A stretch of DNA of 64,000 bases from Halomarina salina (GCF_023074835.1 NZ_JALLGW010000001.1:1178001-1242000), one strand, 5' to 3'; shown: positions 1 to 9,669, numbered from the stretch's first letter. A program made the numbers and translations. The notes: generated by a model not told the origin, from the sequence alone.

Positions 1-689
1 CGCGAGACGCCCTTCGCCTTGGCCGTCTTCACGAAGTCGGCGGTCATGTACTCCGAGGACTCGTTGCGCGAGACGCGCATGATGCCGCCGATGGAGCCCG
101 TCACGAGGACGAACACCGGCAGAACGAGCTGTCGGACGTTCTCGAAGCTGAACAGGGCCGCGTCGGTGCTGTACAACACCGGCACCCACCCCAGTTGGAC
201 CCCGAATATCAACAGGAGGATGATCCCGAAGAAGAAGTTCGGAATCGCGTAGCCGAAGAAGCTGATGCCCGTCGCGACGTGGTCCTTCCAGCTGTACTGA
301 CTGGCGGCCGAGTACAGCCCCGCGATGGGTCCTAACGTGATCGTCAGCAGCGTCCACGGTATCGAGTACTGTGCGGTGTAGTAGAGCGCGTTGAGTACCG
401 ACTCCGTGACCGGTTCGTTGTTCATCGTCGACCAACCCCAGTCCAGCGTGTACACGCCGGTGACGTACTCGACGTAGCGCTCGGTGAGTGGTCGGTCGAG
501 TCCGCGAAGCTGTCTGATACGGTCTGCCGCCTCGGTCGGGCTGTCACCCTGGAGCGCCGCCTGAGTCGCAGCCCGTTGTACTTCCGGGTTCGGCGCTGCA
601 GAGAGCAGAACGAACGTGACGCTGATGATGATGAACGTCACCACGAAGGTCCAGGCGAGCCGGCGTGTGATATACCATCCCAATCCCAT
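1..689 (-). CDS. Peptide ABC transporter permease, DppB-like (3' part missing)
   Basis: This is the first permease of a dipeptide/oligopeptide (family 5) ABC importer in the cytoplasmic membrane. The gene starts at the ATG at 689 and runs off the left edge, so only about 229 N-terminal residues are visible. It opens with MGLGWYITRRLAW, followed by a first membrane segment rich in V, T and I, then a periplasmic-side loop with QLRGLDRPLTERY, which is typical of DppB proteins. Further hydrophobic segments and the start of the cytoplasmic coupling region (around RVSRNESSEYM) follow. It lies 73 nt after the binding-protein gene on the same strand, so the two are probably co-transcribed, with DppC expected beyond the window. 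Confidence 0.88.
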   Translation of the reverse strand, partial: MGLGWYITRRLAWTFVVTFIIISVTFVLLSAAPNPEVQRAATQAALQGDSPTEAADRIRQLRGLDRPLTERYVEYVTGVYTLDWGWSTMNNEPVTESVLNALYYTAQYSIPWTLLTITLGPIAGLYSAASQYSWKDHVATGISFFGYAIPNFFFGIILLLIFGVQLGWVPVLYSTDAALFSFENVRQLVLPVFVLVTGSIGGIMRVSRNESSEYMTADFVKTAKAKGVS

Positions 690-762
690 GTGTGTTGTCG
701 TTATATCGAATAGCGGTTAATGTGTCGCACTGTACGTCACGAACCGAGAGGAGACCCGGTGT

Positions 763-2670
763 CTACTCGCTGCGGTACCAGGTCGACTCGTTCCAGCCGT
801 TGAAGAAGTTCTCCTCGGGACCTTCGATGCCCGAGCGGTAGCCGATGGTGTCGTCCGCGAAGACGAGCATCCCGAGCGGCTGCGCCTCCGACACCTCCAC
901 GAATATCTGCGTGAGCGCCTCCTGGACGGCCTCCTGGCTCTCGGCGGTCGACGCCTGCTCGAACAGTTCGGCGGCGTTCCACTCGGGCTGGTAGCCGTAC
1001 GGGTTGTACGCCGAGTCCTCGATGAAGAACACGTCACCGGCCGTCGGGTTCAGCGGGTAGGTGTTGAGTCCGTAGACGATGGACATGTCCCACGACTCGG
1101 AGCTGGTGACCTCGTAGGGGCCGGCGTTGGCCACGCCGTTGCTCCACTCGTACTCGTCGGGGTTCTCCGGCACCTGCTGGTACCAGTAGTCGTCGCGGAA
1201 CGTCGTGCCCTGAATCTGCTGGGCGTTGACGGTGATGCCCGCGTTCGCCTCGTACTCCTGTTTGATGTACTGCGCGAGGTCCTCGTTCGTGCTGGACGTC
1301 GGACTGAAGTACAGCGATATCTCGACCGGGTTGCCGTCGGGGTTGACGAGCTGGTCGCCGTCGTAGCTGTAGTCGGTGTCCGAGATGGCCTCCTGGATTC
1401 GGCTCCGGGTCGCCTCCGGACCGTAGAGGTCACCGACACCGTACCGCGAGATATCGGCGTCGTCCGGGTACCACTTCGACCACTCGGGCTGCCACGTGAA
1501 GTGGGGCTGCGCGTAGCCGTTGTAGATACCGTCGGCGATGGCCTGCTTGTCGACGGCACAGCCGAGGCCCTGCCGGAACGTCTTGTTCCTGAACAGGTTC
1601 CCCGGGCCCGCGGTCCAGCCGTTGTCACGGAAGTTGTACGCGATGATGCGGTTGTACGGCTGCGGGACGACGTTGACGTACGTCCCGTCGTTGCTCTGGA
1701 ACTCGTTGACGCGGTTCTTCGGGAGCCCCGCCGTGTCGATCTCGCCGTTCTGCAGCGCACCGAGACGCGAGGACTGCTCGGGGATGACGCGGACCTCGAG
1801 GGTCTCGAAGTACGGGGCGTTGCTGAACGCCTGGTCGGCCCCCTCGGCGTCGCGGAGGTAGTAGTCGTCGTTCCGAGAGAACGTGATGCGCGAGTTCCGT
1901 TCCCAGTTCTCCAGGGTGTACGCCCCGAGGTTCCCCGCGAACGAGAGGTCGAGGAGCTCCTCGTCCTGCTGGAACCCTTCGGCGTCCTGCTCCTCGACGT
2001 ACGGTTCCATCAGTTCCTTCGGGATGGGGTAGAGGAGCGGGTCGTACGTCTCCGGGTAGAGCGGGTTCACCTGTGGCAGTTCGATGGTGAACTCGTAGTC
2101 GCCCGTCTGCTCGACGGTCATGTCGCTGGTCCAGCTGTTGGAGTCGGCGGTCGCCGCCCACTCGCTCATCTGGACCTCGTTGATCTGGTAGACGAAGTCC
2201 TCGGCGGTGACCTCCCCGTACGGGTCGCTGAACGTCAGCCCCTCGCGTACCGTCGCGGTCCAGGTCTGGTTGTCCTCGGAGGTGAGTTCGTAGACGCGGG
2301 GGAACATCTCGGTGCCGGGCTTGAAGCCGTAGCCCATGTCGAGGGCGTAGGCGATGACGCCGCCCGCCGTACTCTCGTTGTTGTACAGCGGATTCAGCGT
2401 GCCGAGCGAGTTCCCGATCGCCGTCCGGTAGGTACCGCTCGGCTCCGGTCGCTCGCCGTCGTCGGTGCTGGTGCCCTGGGTCGTCCCGAGCGGGTCGTCC
2501 GTCCCGTTCTCGGTCCCCGTCGAGCTCGGATCCTCCGTCCCGTCTCCCCCGCCCCCAGAGCTACACCCCGCGAGAGCCGCGGCACCAGCGACGCCGATTC
2601 CCTTGAGCCAGGCTCGGCGGTCGATCTTCTTGTGCTGGTTATCATCACGACATTCGTAGTCACGTGACAT
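763..2670 (-). CDS. Peptide-binding lipoprotein of ABC transporter (solute-binding family 5)
   Basis: This 635-residue extracellular solute-binding protein captures peptides (or nickel or sugars, which family 5 also binds) for the neighbouring permease and ATPases. The N-terminus has a Tat signal with RR at residues 18-19 (DRRAWLKG), a short hydrophobic stretch and lipobox LAGC with the acceptor Cys at 36. An acidic Ser/Gly/Thr linker of about 55 residues follows, as in most haloarchaeal lipoproteins. The family 5 fold is supported by length and by the segment around NSLGTLNPLYNN. A TATA-like box at 2694-2703 lies about 28 nt upstream of the ATG, fitting a leaderless mRNA. The exact substrate cannot be read from the sequence. 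Confidence 0.9.
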   Translation of the reverse strand: MSRDYECRDDNQHKKIDRRAWLKGIGVAGAAALAGCSSGGGGDGTEDPSSTGTENGTDDPLGTTQGTSTDDGERPEPSGTYRTAIGNSLGTLNPLYNNESTAGGVIAYALDMGYGFKPGTEMFPRVYELTSEDNQTWTATVREGLTFSDPYGEVTAEDFVYQINEVQMSEWAATADSNSWTSDMTVEQTGDYEFTIELPQVNPLYPETYDPLLYPIPKELMEPYVEEQDAEGFQQDEELLDLSFAGNLGAYTLENWERNSRITFSRNDDYYLRDAEGADQAFSNAPYFETLEVRVIPEQSSRLGALQNGEIDTAGLPKNRVNEFQSNDGTYVNVVPQPYNRIIAYNFRDNGWTAGPGNLFRNKTFRQGLGCAVDKQAIADGIYNGYAQPHFTWQPEWSKWYPDDADISRYGVGDLYGPEATRSRIQEAISDTDYSYDGDQLVNPDGNPVEISLYFSPTSSTNEDLAQYIKQEYEANAGITVNAQQIQGTTFRDDYWYQQVPENPDEYEWSNGVANAGPYEVTSSESWDMSIVYGLNTYPLNPTAGDVFFIEDSAYNPYGYQPEWNAAELFEQASTAESQEAVQEALTQIFVEVSEAQPLGMLVFADDTIGYRSGIEGPEENFFNGWNESTWYRSE

Positions 2671-2988
2671 GCAATGTGAGAATGGTACACGCTGTTATTA
2701 CTCTTACGAAGCGTATTTTGAGATATAAGTACGTATCGAGGGTAAAATTCCAATTTTAGCCACGAATGCACTGGCGAAGGAGACGAACTCTCCGGAGTGG
2801 GTGCTGGAACTGGAACAATTGTCACTCGTCCACCGGCCGTACGCTACCGTTGACTGTTCATTCTTCATCGTCGATAATGCATAAGTGTCACGTTCCGTCG
2901 TGCTGGCGTCGACGCGTGCGGTCCCTGAAGTCGGCGTTACTGTCACGCCAAGAGTTATCCTCGTCGACTCCGCGCGACTGGTATCGAC
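2671..2988. promoter_or_regulatory. Divergent promoter region of the peptide transporter genes
   Basis: This 318-nt spacer separates the binding-protein/permease genes (minus strand) from the two ATPase genes (plus strand). It is markedly AT-richer than its surroundings near 2690-2770. A GTTATTACTC box at 2694-2703 serves the minus strand and a GTTATCC box at 2954-2960 serves the plus strand. No small coding sequence with convincing codon use was seen here. Confidence 0.6.
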
Positions 2989-4236
2989 ATGAACGGGCCG
3001 CTGCTCTCCGTCGTCGACCTCCACACGCAGTTCCACACCGACGAGGGGACCGTCCACGCGGTCGACGGCATCGACTTCGACGTGAACGCGGGCGAGACGG
3101 TCTGTATCGTCGGCGAGTCCGGCTCCGGCAAGACCGTCACGAGCGAGTCCATCACGAAGCTCCTCCCGATACCCCCCGGCGACATCCCCGAGGGACGTAT
3201 CGAGTTCCGCGACCTGGAGACGGTGCGGGAACTCGCCGACGCCTTCCCCAGACACGTGTTCGACGTCGTGGAGGGCGAGGACCGCGAGCAGGGCCACGGT
3301 GAGCAGCAGGTCGGCGACGACCAGTTCGTCGTCGTCGAGGAACGCTCCGGTGAGGACATCACCCGTGGGTACGTCGACCTCACCCGTGCGCCCGAGCAGG
3401 CGCTCCGACACATCCGTGGCGGCGACGTCGCCCACGTCTTCCAGAACCCACAGAGTGCCCTCGACCCCGTCTACACGGTCGGCTGGCAGATCGTCGAGGC
3501 CATCCAGTTGCACAGCGACACCGACGACGCGACCGCCCGGGAGCGAGCCATCGACCTGCTGGACCGGGTCGGCATCCCCGATGCCGCGACCCGCGTCGAC
3601 AACTACCCCCACGAGTTCTCCGGCGGGATGAAACAGCGCGTCATCGTCGCGATTGCGCTGGCGTCGAACCCGGCGCTGCTCGTGGCCGACGAACCGACGA
3701 CGGCGCTCGACGTCACCATCCAGGCGCAGATTCTGGGCCTGCTCCAGGAGATACAGGACGACCTCGACATGGCCGTCCTGTTCGTCACGCACGACCTGGG
3801 CGTCGTCGCGGAAATCGCCGACCGCGTCGTCGTCATGTACGCCGGCGAGGTGATGGAGACCGGTGACGTGTTCGACCTGTTCGAGAACCCAGCGCACCCC
3901 TACACGCGGGCGTTGCTGGAGTGTCTCCCCGGCCGGGGAGACGAGACGGTGTCCATCGATGGCTCGCTCCCGAGTCCGACGGCCCCCCCGGACGGCTGCC
4001 GGTTCGCGCCGCGCTGTCCCCACGCCGTCGAGGAGTGTACGACTGGAGACCAGCCGCCGTTACATCCCGTCGAGGACCGCGACCAGACTGTCTCGTGTGT
4101 CTACTACGGCGACGACTACGACGAGCGCGTCGTCCAGACGGCGTTCTCGTCCGCCCAGGACTCCTCGGCTCGGACGGACGGCGGACCGGTCGCGGACGAC
4201 GACTCCGTCCGGTCCGAGGCGGTGAGCGATGAATGA
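2989..4236 (+). CDS. Peptide ABC transporter ATP-binding protein, DppD-like
   Basis: This 415-residue cytoplasmic ATPase energises peptide import. Walker A GESGSGKT is at residues 42-49, the Q-loop Gln at 152 (VFQNPQ), the signature FSGGMKQR follows, and Walker B is LLVADEP. The C-terminus carries the oligopeptide-transporter Cys motif (C337, C343, C350, C370), which in characterised DppD homologues binds a [4Fe-4S] cluster. Between the strand after Walker A and the Q-loop there is an extra acidic segment of roughly 60 residues (about 78-140) that bacterial DppD proteins lack. The stop overlaps the next ATPase start by 8 nt, so the pair is translationally coupled. Confidence 0.92.
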   Translation: MNGPLLSVVDLHTQFHTDEGTVHAVDGIDFDVNAGETVCIVGESGSGKTVTSESITKLLPIPPGDIPEGRIEFRDLETVRELADAFPRHVFDVVEGEDREQGHGEQQVGDDQFVVVEERSGEDITRGYVDLTRAPEQALRHIRGGDVAHVFQNPQSALDPVYTVGWQIVEAIQLHSDTDDATARERAIDLLDRVGIPDAATRVDNYPHEFSGGMKQRVIVAIALASNPALLVADEPTTALDVTIQAQILGLLQEIQDDLDMAVLFVTHDLGVVAEIADRVVVMYAGEVMETGDVFDLFENPAHPYTRALLECLPGRGDETVSIDGSLPSPTAPPDGCRFAPRCPHAVEECTTGDQPPLHPVEDRDQTVSCVYYGDDYDERVVQTAFSSAQDSSARTDGGPVADDDSVRSEAVSDE

Positions 4237-5539
4237 CACTCCCCTGCTCCGGGTGACCGGCCTGGAGAAACACTACCCCATCACGCGGGGCCTCCTGAAG
4301 CGGGAGGTCGGTCGCGTCCGCGCGGTCGACGGGGTTGACTTCGAGGTCGCTGCCGGCGAGACGCTCGGCCTCGTCGGCGAGTCCGGCTGCGGGAAGTCGA
4401 CCGTCGCCACATCGCTGCTCCGACTGGAGGAGCCGACGGCGGGCGAGGTCCGGTTCGACGGCGAGGACGTCACCACGTACGACAAGCAGCGGTTGAAGCG
4501 GTTCCGGCGTCGCGCACAGATGATCTTCCAGGACCCGACGTCGAGTTTCGACCCGCGGATGTCCATCGGCGAGTCGGTCGCCGAACCGCTCCTCGTCCAC
4601 GGTATCACCGACCGGTCGCGCCGCCGCGAGATAGTGATGGACCTGCTCGAACGCGTCGGCCTGTCGGCCGAGGACGTCGACCGGTACCCCCACGAGTTCT
4701 CCGGCGGGCAGAAGCAACGCGTCGCGCTGGCCCGAGCGCTCGTCGTCAATCCGCAGCTCCTCGTCGCCGACGAACCCGTCAGCGCGCTCGACGTCTCCAT
4801 CCAGTCCGACATCCTCAACCTGATGAACGATATTCAGGAGGAGTTCGACCTGGCGATGCTGTTCATCAGCCACGACCTGGGCGTCGTCCGCGAGGTGTGC
4901 GACCGCGTCGCCGTCATGTACCTCGGCGAGATTGTCGAGGTCGCCCCGACCGAGGCGCTGTTCTCGAACCCGCAGCACCCCTACACGACGTCGCTGCTCG
5001 GGTCGATTCCGCGGCCCGACCCCACCCAGCGCGGGGAGTCCGTCACGCTGGTCGGCGACGTCCCGAGTCCGTCGAACCCGCCCGCTGGCTGTCGGTTCCA
5101 CACGCGCTGTCCCGAGGTCATCCCGCCGGCAGACTACGCGTTCGAACAGGGGGCGTGGCGGTCGGTGCAGGACCTCCGCCAGCGCATGCGCGAGGGTCCC
5201 CTCGACCTGGAGACGGTTCGTACCGCCCACGGGGAGTCGGTGGGGGATGCCGAGGGCGAGTCGGTCGCGGGCGACGAGCAGTTGAAGCAGGGTCTCCGGG
5301 CGGAGTTCGACATCCCACGGCAGTTGTCGGACCCGGAGGGCGACGCGGTCCTCGAACGGGCGCTCACCGCCGAGGTCGAAGGCGACCACGAGGAGGCACG
5401 TGACCTGCTCGACGAGGCGTTCCGGACACCGTGCGAGCAGACCTACCCGGAACTCCGGGAGACGGAGGCGGGGTGGGAGGCGGCCTGCCTGCTCCACGAG
5501 GACCAGCGTCAGCGCGTCGAACGACCCGCAGACGACTGA
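4229..5539 (+). CDS. Peptide ABC transporter ATP-binding protein, DppF-like
   Basis: This is the second ATPase of the peptide importer, 436 residues, partner of the upstream DppD-like subunit. Walker A is GESGCGKST (50-58), the Q-loop is [12 protein letters not shown], the signature is FSGGQKQR, and Walker B is [12 protein letters not shown]. Usual DppF proteins are about 330 residues. The extra length sits inside the C-terminal Cys motif: C288 and C294 are separated from C402 and C420 by about 107 acidic residues. I recall this layout from other haloarchaeal family members, but could not check it here. The four-cysteine set needed for an iron-sulfur site is therefore present but widely spaced. 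Confidence 0.9.
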   Translation: MNDTPLLRVTGLEKHYPITRGLLKREVGRVRAVDGVDFEVAAGETLGLVGESGCGKSTVATSLLRLEEPTAGEVRFDGEDVTTYDKQRLKRFRRRAQMIFQDPTSSFDPRMSIGESVAEPLLVHGITDRSRRREIVMDLLERVGLSAEDVDRYPHEFSGGQKQRVALARALVVNPQLLVADEPVSALDVSIQSDILNLMNDIQEEFDLAMLFISHDLGVVREVCDRVAVMYLGEIVEVAPTEALFSNPQHPYTTSLLGSIPRPDPTQRGESVTLVGDVPSPSNPPAGCRFHTRCPEVIPPADYAFEQGAWRSVQDLRQRMREGPLDLETVRTAHGESVGDAEGESVAGDEQLKQGLRAEFDIPRQLSDPEGDAVLERALTAEVEGDHEEARDLLDEAFRTPCEQTYPELRETEAGWEAACLLHEDQRQRVERPADD

Positions 5540-5597
5540 CCGGGCCCACGAGACCCCGGCTCGCGCGTGTTCGTGACCACTGTCCGACGACGGTGAC

Positions 5598-5605
5598 GTT
5601 TAACC
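5598..5605 (+). promoter_or_regulatory. TATA-like box of htpX
   Basis: GTTTAACC lies about 28 nt before the ATG at 5629. The spacing fits a leaderless archaeal transcript and supports that start over in-frame codons further upstream. Confidence 0.5.
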
Positions 5606-5628
5606 CTCTCGTCGCCAATACACTGGAT

Positions 5629-6492
5629 ATGGAGTGGAAACCCGACTGGGGACTGCGTGGGCGGATGGTGCTCACCATGTTCCTGCTCTTCGCCCTCTAC
5701 ATCGTGTTCGTCGGCGTCCTGTGGACGTTCTCGGGGAGTGTCCTCCTCGTCGTCGCGATCATGGGGGTATTCTCGATAGCACAGTTCTTCTTCAGCGACA
5801 AACTGGCGTTATATTCGATGGGGGCCAGCGAGGTGTCCGAACAGGAGTATCCGGAGCTCCACGCGATGGTGTCGCGACTGAGCCAGCAGGCCGACCTGCC
5901 GAAGCCGACGGTGGCCGTCGCCGACTCGCGGGTGCCCAACGCGTTCGCGACCGGCCGGTCTCAGAAGAGCTCCGCCGTCTGCGTGACGACGGGCATCATG
6001 AACACGCTGAACGAGGAGGAGCTAGAGGGCGTCGTCGCCCACGAACTCGCGCACGTCAAGAACCGCGACGTGATGGTGATGACCATCGCCTCGTTCCTCT
6101 CGACGCTCGCGTTCCTCGTCGTGCGCTTCGGCTGGTGGTTCGGCGGGGGCCGACGCGAGAACGGCGGCGTCATCGTCGCCATCGTCGCTTCGCTCGTGGT
6201 CTGGGTGGTGTCGTTCTTCCTCATCCGGGCGCTCAGCCGCTACCGCGAGTACGCCGCGGACCGCGGCGGGGCGGTCATCACCGGGAACCCGTCGGCGCTC
6301 GCCTCGGCGCTGCTGAAGATATCGGGGCAGATGGACCGCGTCCCGCAGGACGACATGCGCGAGCAGGCGGAGATGAACGCGTTCTTCATCATCCCCATCA
6401 AGAGCGGCTTCATCGGTCGCCTGTTCAGCACCCACCCGAGCACCGAACAGCGCGTCGAGCGCCTCCGTGCGCTCGAACGCGAACTGGCGTAA
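5629..6492 (+). CDS. htpX: Membrane zinc metalloprotease HtpX
   Basis: This 287-residue integral-membrane M48 protease takes part in quality control of membrane proteins. Two N-terminal hydrophobic segments (about 13-33 and 36-53) are followed by the zinc motif HELAH at 138-142 (H138, E139, H142), two more membrane segments (about 149-165 and 181-200), and the third ligand E207 in SRYREYAAD. The start at 5629 is favoured by a TATA-like box 28 nt upstream; the open frame extends further upstream but there overlaps the transporter gene. pspAB follows after 110 nt, a pairing that points to a membrane-stress response. Confidence 0.95.
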   Translation: MEWKPDWGLRGRMVLTMFLLFALYIVFVGVLWTFSGSVLLVVAIMGVFSIAQFFFSDKLALYSMGASEVSEQEYPELHAMVSRLSQQADLPKPTVAVADSRVPNAFATGRSQKSSAVCVTTGIMNTLNEEELEGVVAHELAHVKNRDVMVMTIASFLSTLAFLVVRFGWWFGGGRRENGGVIVAIVASLVVWVVSFFLIRALSRYREYAADRGGAVITGNPSALASALLKISGQMDRVPQDDMREQAEMNAFFIIPIKSGFIGRLFSTHPSTEQRVERLRALERELA

Positions 6493-6602
6493 TCTCGGCC
6501 GCTCGCACGCCCCGCCCCGTCGCTTCTCTTCGACCCTCCTCGCCGTCGCTCCGGTCGTGCCGAGTCGTGTGGCTCTAAGACGTCCGGGACTGTACGACGG
6601 GT

Positions 6603-7238
6603 ATGGGCATCTTCGACTCCCTCCGCTCGGCACTGGGAATCAGCGCGGAGGCCGACGCGACCCGGGCGGCCGCGCCGGAGGACCTGTTCGGGATGAGCAC
6701 GGCGTACATGACGATGCAGGCGGACCTGGGCTACGACCCGACCGGCGAGGCGGCGCTCTGCTTCTCGAACGTCGACTCGACGGCGTTCACCGAGACGATG
6801 GACGAGGTGGAGGCCATCCTCGAAGCCGGGGAGATAGAGACCGGGACGCAGGCCCGGTTCGCGGGCGACAGCCACGGTTACCAGTGGGTCGTGCTGGAGG
6901 ACGACGACTTCGAGGACCTCGTGACGAGCATCCACTTCGCCGCGGACACGTTCGTCGAGCAGGGGTTCGGGTCGCGCCTGCTCGCCGCGCTGTTCGCCTT
7001 CGAGAAGGCCGACACGGGGCCGGGGACGGGATCGGCCGCCGCCGGGCAGGTCGCCTACTGGGTGTACTCGTTCCGCCGCGGGGCGTACTACCCGTTCGCG
7101 CCGTCGGGCGGTCACGACCGGGACTCGTCTGTCGAGTTCAAACTGGAGAGCATCCTCGACGGCGAACTCACCGTCGAGGCGGAGAAGGACTACTGGTACC
7201 CGCTGTGGCCCGAGGGCGACGGCCGCCCGTGGGGGTAG
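6603..7238 (+). CDS. pspAB: PspA-associated protein PspAB
   Basis: This soluble 211-residue protein matches the archaeal/actinobacterial PspAB family as I recall it. It starts MGIFDSLRSALGI, has a central FGMSTAYMTMQ segment and ends in an aromatic stretch (DYWYPLWPEGDGRPWG). No membrane segment or catalytic motif is visible. In other archaea pspAB occurs next to htpX and is tied to phage-shock-like envelope stress; the same order is seen here. The gene is followed 4 nt later by a GTG-started membrane protein gene, so these two likely form an operon. The biochemical role is not established. Confidence 0.8.
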   Translation: MGIFDSLRSALGISAEADATRAAAPEDLFGMSTAYMTMQADLGYDPTGEAALCFSNVDSTAFTETMDEVEAILEAGEIETGTQARFAGDSHGYQWVVLEDDDFEDLVTSIHFAADTFVEQGFGSRLLAALFAFEKADTGPGTGSAAAGQVAYWVYSFRRGAYYPFAPSGGHDRDSSVEFKLESILDGELTVEAEKDYWYPLWPEGDGRPWG

Positions 7239-7242
7239 GGCC

Positions 7243-7710
7243 GTGTCGTCGGACCGCATCGCGCTCTCCGACCACTTCCGCGTCGGCGCGAGTGCCGACA
7301 CGGGCCACAACGCCGGTGAACTCTCGCCGGGCGTCTACCGCGTCGTCGGCACCGACGCCGACCGCGTGACGCTGCTGGAGGTGGCCGACGGGTCGGGCGA
7401 CCGCGTCCACACCGGCCGCGTCGAGCGCGTCCCGCGCGCTGCGCTCGACGGGTTCGAGCGAGTGGACTCCCCCGACTCGTCAGGACTCTTCGCGACCGCT
7501 CGGAACCGACTCCGTGGGTTCGCCCTCACCCTCCGGTTCGCCCCGCGGCGGCTGGCGGGCCGCCCCGTACAGACCCTCCTCGGCGTCGCGCTGGTCGCCG
7601 CGGACTCGCTCGGTTCGTCGGTGGCCCCCGGTGCTCCCGAGTCGCTGCTGACCGTCGCGGGCGTCTGTGGCGTCCTCCTCCTCACGGCGGCGGCCATCGA
7701 CCGGCCGTGA
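7243..7710 (+). CDS. Hypothetical protein with C-terminal membrane segments
   Basis: This 155-residue protein of unknown function uses a GTG start 4 nt after the pspAB stop, implying coupling. Residues 1-70 look soluble and beta-rich (GVYRVVGTDADRVTLLEV). The C-terminal third holds two hydrophobic stretches (about 108-125 and 133-150) with no charged residues between them. A basic patch (RFAPRRLAGRP) precedes the first helix and would favour a cytoplasmic N-terminus. The position suggests a membrane partner of PspAB or HtpX; that is inference from gene order only. Confidence 0.65.
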   Translation: MSSDRIALSDHFRVGASADTGHNAGELSPGVYRVVGTDADRVTLLEVADGSGDRVHTGRVERVPRAALDGFERVDSPDSSGLFATARNRLRGFALTLRFAPRRLAGRPVQTLLGVALVAADSLGSSVAPGAPESLLTVAGVCGVLLLTAAAIDRP

Positions 7711-7830
7711 ACTGCCGCTCTTCCACGACCGCCGTTCGTTCTCCGCCACTCCCCTGATAGACTCTCGCGTGTGTGAACGACGACCACGCTGCAGTCGGAC
7801 GGTTTCACTTTCAGTACGCTGTTAACGAGA

Positions 7831-7839
7831 CTTTATACC
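7831..7839 (+). promoter_or_regulatory. TATA-like box of radA
   Basis: CTTTATACC is centred about 27 nt before the radA ATG at 7862. It is one of the clearest leaderless-promoter signals in the window. Confidence 0.6.
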
Positions 7840-7861
7840 CGGAGCGGCGCAAGCCACGTTC

Positions 7862-8896
7862 ATGGCAGGACCAGCAGACCTCGAGAACCTCCCCGGTGTC
7901 GGCCCCGCGACCGCAGAGAAACTCAAGGAGAACGGCTACGAGTCGTACCAGGGCATCGCCGTCGCCTCCCCCGCCGAACTGTCGAACACGGCGGACGTCG
8001 GCGAGTCGACCGCCCACGATATCATCCAGGCCGCCCGCGAGGCCGCCGACATCGGCGGGTTCGAGACCGGCTCGCAGGTGCTCCAGCGCCGCGAGCGCAT
8101 CGGGAAGCTCGAGTGGCTCATCCCGGAGGTCGACGAGATGCTCGGCGGCGGCGTCGAGACCCAGTCCATCACCGAGGTGTACGGCGAGTTCGGTGCCGGG
8201 AAGTCCCAGGTCACCCACCAGCTCTCGGTCAACGTCCAGCTGCCGCCCGAACAGGGCGGTCTCGGTGGCAGCGTCATCTTCATCGACTCCGAGGACACGT
8301 TCCGCCCCGAGCGCATCGAGGAGATGCTGTTCGGCCTCGACGACGAGGTGCTGCAGGCCGCGATGGACGACCGCGAGATAGAGGGGTCGCCCGGCGACGC
8401 GGAGGCCGAGCAGGCGCTGCTCGAAGCGTTCCTCGACAAGATCCACGTCGCGAAGGCGTTCAACTCCAACCACCAGATCCTCCTCGCCGAGAAGGCCCAG
8501 GAGATAGCGAGCGAGAACGAGGACAGCGACTACCCCGTCCGACTGCTCTGTGTCGACTCGCTGACCGCGCACTTCCGCGCGGAGTACGTCGGCCGTGGCG
8601 AACTCGCCAACCGGCAGCAGAAGCTCAACAAGCACCTCCACGACCTCGACCGCGTCGGGAACCTCTACAACGCGGCCGTCGTCGTCACCAACCAGGTCCA
8701 GTCGAACCCGGACGCGTTCTTCGGCGACCCGACCAAGCCCATCGGCGGGAACATCCTCGGCCACAAGTCGACGTTCCGGATGTACCTCCGCAAGTCGAAG
8801 GGCAACAAGCGCATCGTCAAACTCGTCGACGCGCCGAACCTCCCCGACGGCGAGGCGGTCATGCGCGTCACCGGCGAGGGTCTGAAGCCGGAGTAA
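7862..8896 (+). CDS. radA: DNA repair and recombination protein RadA
   Basis: This archaeal RecA/Rad51-family recombinase (344 residues) polymerises on single-stranded DNA and catalyses strand exchange. The N-terminal helix-hairpin-helix domain is at about 1-60 ([12 protein letters not shown]). Walker A GEFGAGKS is at 108-115, followed by a second nucleotide-binding motif around RLLCVDS and the DNA-binding loop region near [15 protein letters not shown]. Length matches other archaeal RadA proteins and there is no intein, although inteins occur in some haloarchaeal homologues. The gene is monocistronic with its own TATA-like box. Confidence 0.97.
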   Translation: MAGPADLENLPGVGPATAEKLKENGYESYQGIAVASPAELSNTADVGESTAHDIIQAAREAADIGGFETGSQVLQRRERIGKLEWLIPEVDEMLGGGVETQSITEVYGEFGAGKSQVTHQLSVNVQLPPEQGGLGGSVIFIDSEDTFRPERIEEMLFGLDDEVLQAAMDDREIEGSPGDAEAEQALLEAFLDKIHVAKAFNSNHQILLAEKAQEIASENEDSDYPVRLLCVDSLTAHFRAEYVGRGELANRQQKLNKHLHDLDRVGNLYNAAVVVTNQVQSNPDAFFGDPTKPIGGNILGHKSTFRMYLRKSKGNKRIVKLVDAPNLPDGEAVMRVTGEGLKPE

Positions 8897-9102
8897 AGCG
8901 CGCGTTCAGAACTGAGCGCTCCCGTTCTCGGCGACGTCGACCGTCGCCCTCGGGCGGGCGCGTCACTGTCGTGTTTCCTGTTCTCTCTCCTCGACGCTGC
9001 CGACCATCCGGTATGCTTCGACCCGGTGAGCCACAGCGTCCCCTCGTCGGTCGCTTCGTGAACTCCGTACCGCGAGAAGTGTCTTGGGGGAAACCGGCCG
9101 AC

Positions 9103-9522
9103 TCAGTCTTCGGTCTTCGTCCGGTCGATCTCGAGTTCGCCGGTGTGGATCTTCGCGCCGTCCTGTGCGACCTTCTCGGCGAGGACGGCGCACTTGATGC
9201 GCATCGGCGAGATGTCGACGCCGAGCAGGTCGATGACGTCGTCCCGGTCCATCTCCTCCAGTTCGTCGAGCGTCGTCCCCGGCAGTTCCTGCGTGAGGAG
9301 GCTCGCGCTGGCCTGCGAGATGGCACAGCCGTCGCCCGAGAACGCGACGCGCTCGATGGTCTCGCCGTCGTCGGCGAGACGCACGTCGACCTGGATGGTG
9401 TCGCCACAGGTCGGGTTCTCGCCGACGTGCGAGAACGTGGCGTCCTCCAGTTCGCCGTAGTTGCGGGGGTTCTTGTAGTGGTCCAGTATCTGCTGTCGAT
9501 ACATGTCCGAGCCGAGTCCCAT
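9103..9522 (-). CDS. sufU: Iron-sulfur cluster assembly scaffold SufU/IscU
   Basis: This 139-residue U-type scaffold or sulfur-transfer protein of Fe-S assembly has the three ligand cysteines C39 (PTCGD), C66 (GDGCAIS) and C111 (RIKCAVL), plus Asp41, which helps bind metal in the family. The GLGSDMYRQQILDHYKNPRN N-terminus is typical of SufU. It would receive sulfur from the cysteine desulfurase SufS, which lies on the same strand about 1.0 kb upstream, separated by two small membrane-protein genes. No sufBCD genes are in the window. Confidence 0.93.
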   Translation of the reverse strand: MGLGSDMYRQQILDHYKNPRNYGELEDATFSHVGENPTCGDTIQVDVRLADDGETIERVAFSGDGCAISQASASLLTQELPGTTLDELEEMDRDDVIDLLGVDISPMRIKCAVLAEKVAQDGAKIHTGELEIDRTKTED

Positions 9523-9669
9523 CGTTGGCTACGCTACGAGAGTGCCGCTGAAAACGGTTCCGGGCAGTCACGCGACGGGGCCGGCGGTAGGTTCGGGACC
9601 GTCACCGACTGTACGGGCCGTGAACCGCGTGGTGACTGTTCGTCTGTGAGAAACCCGAGACCGGAGGGG

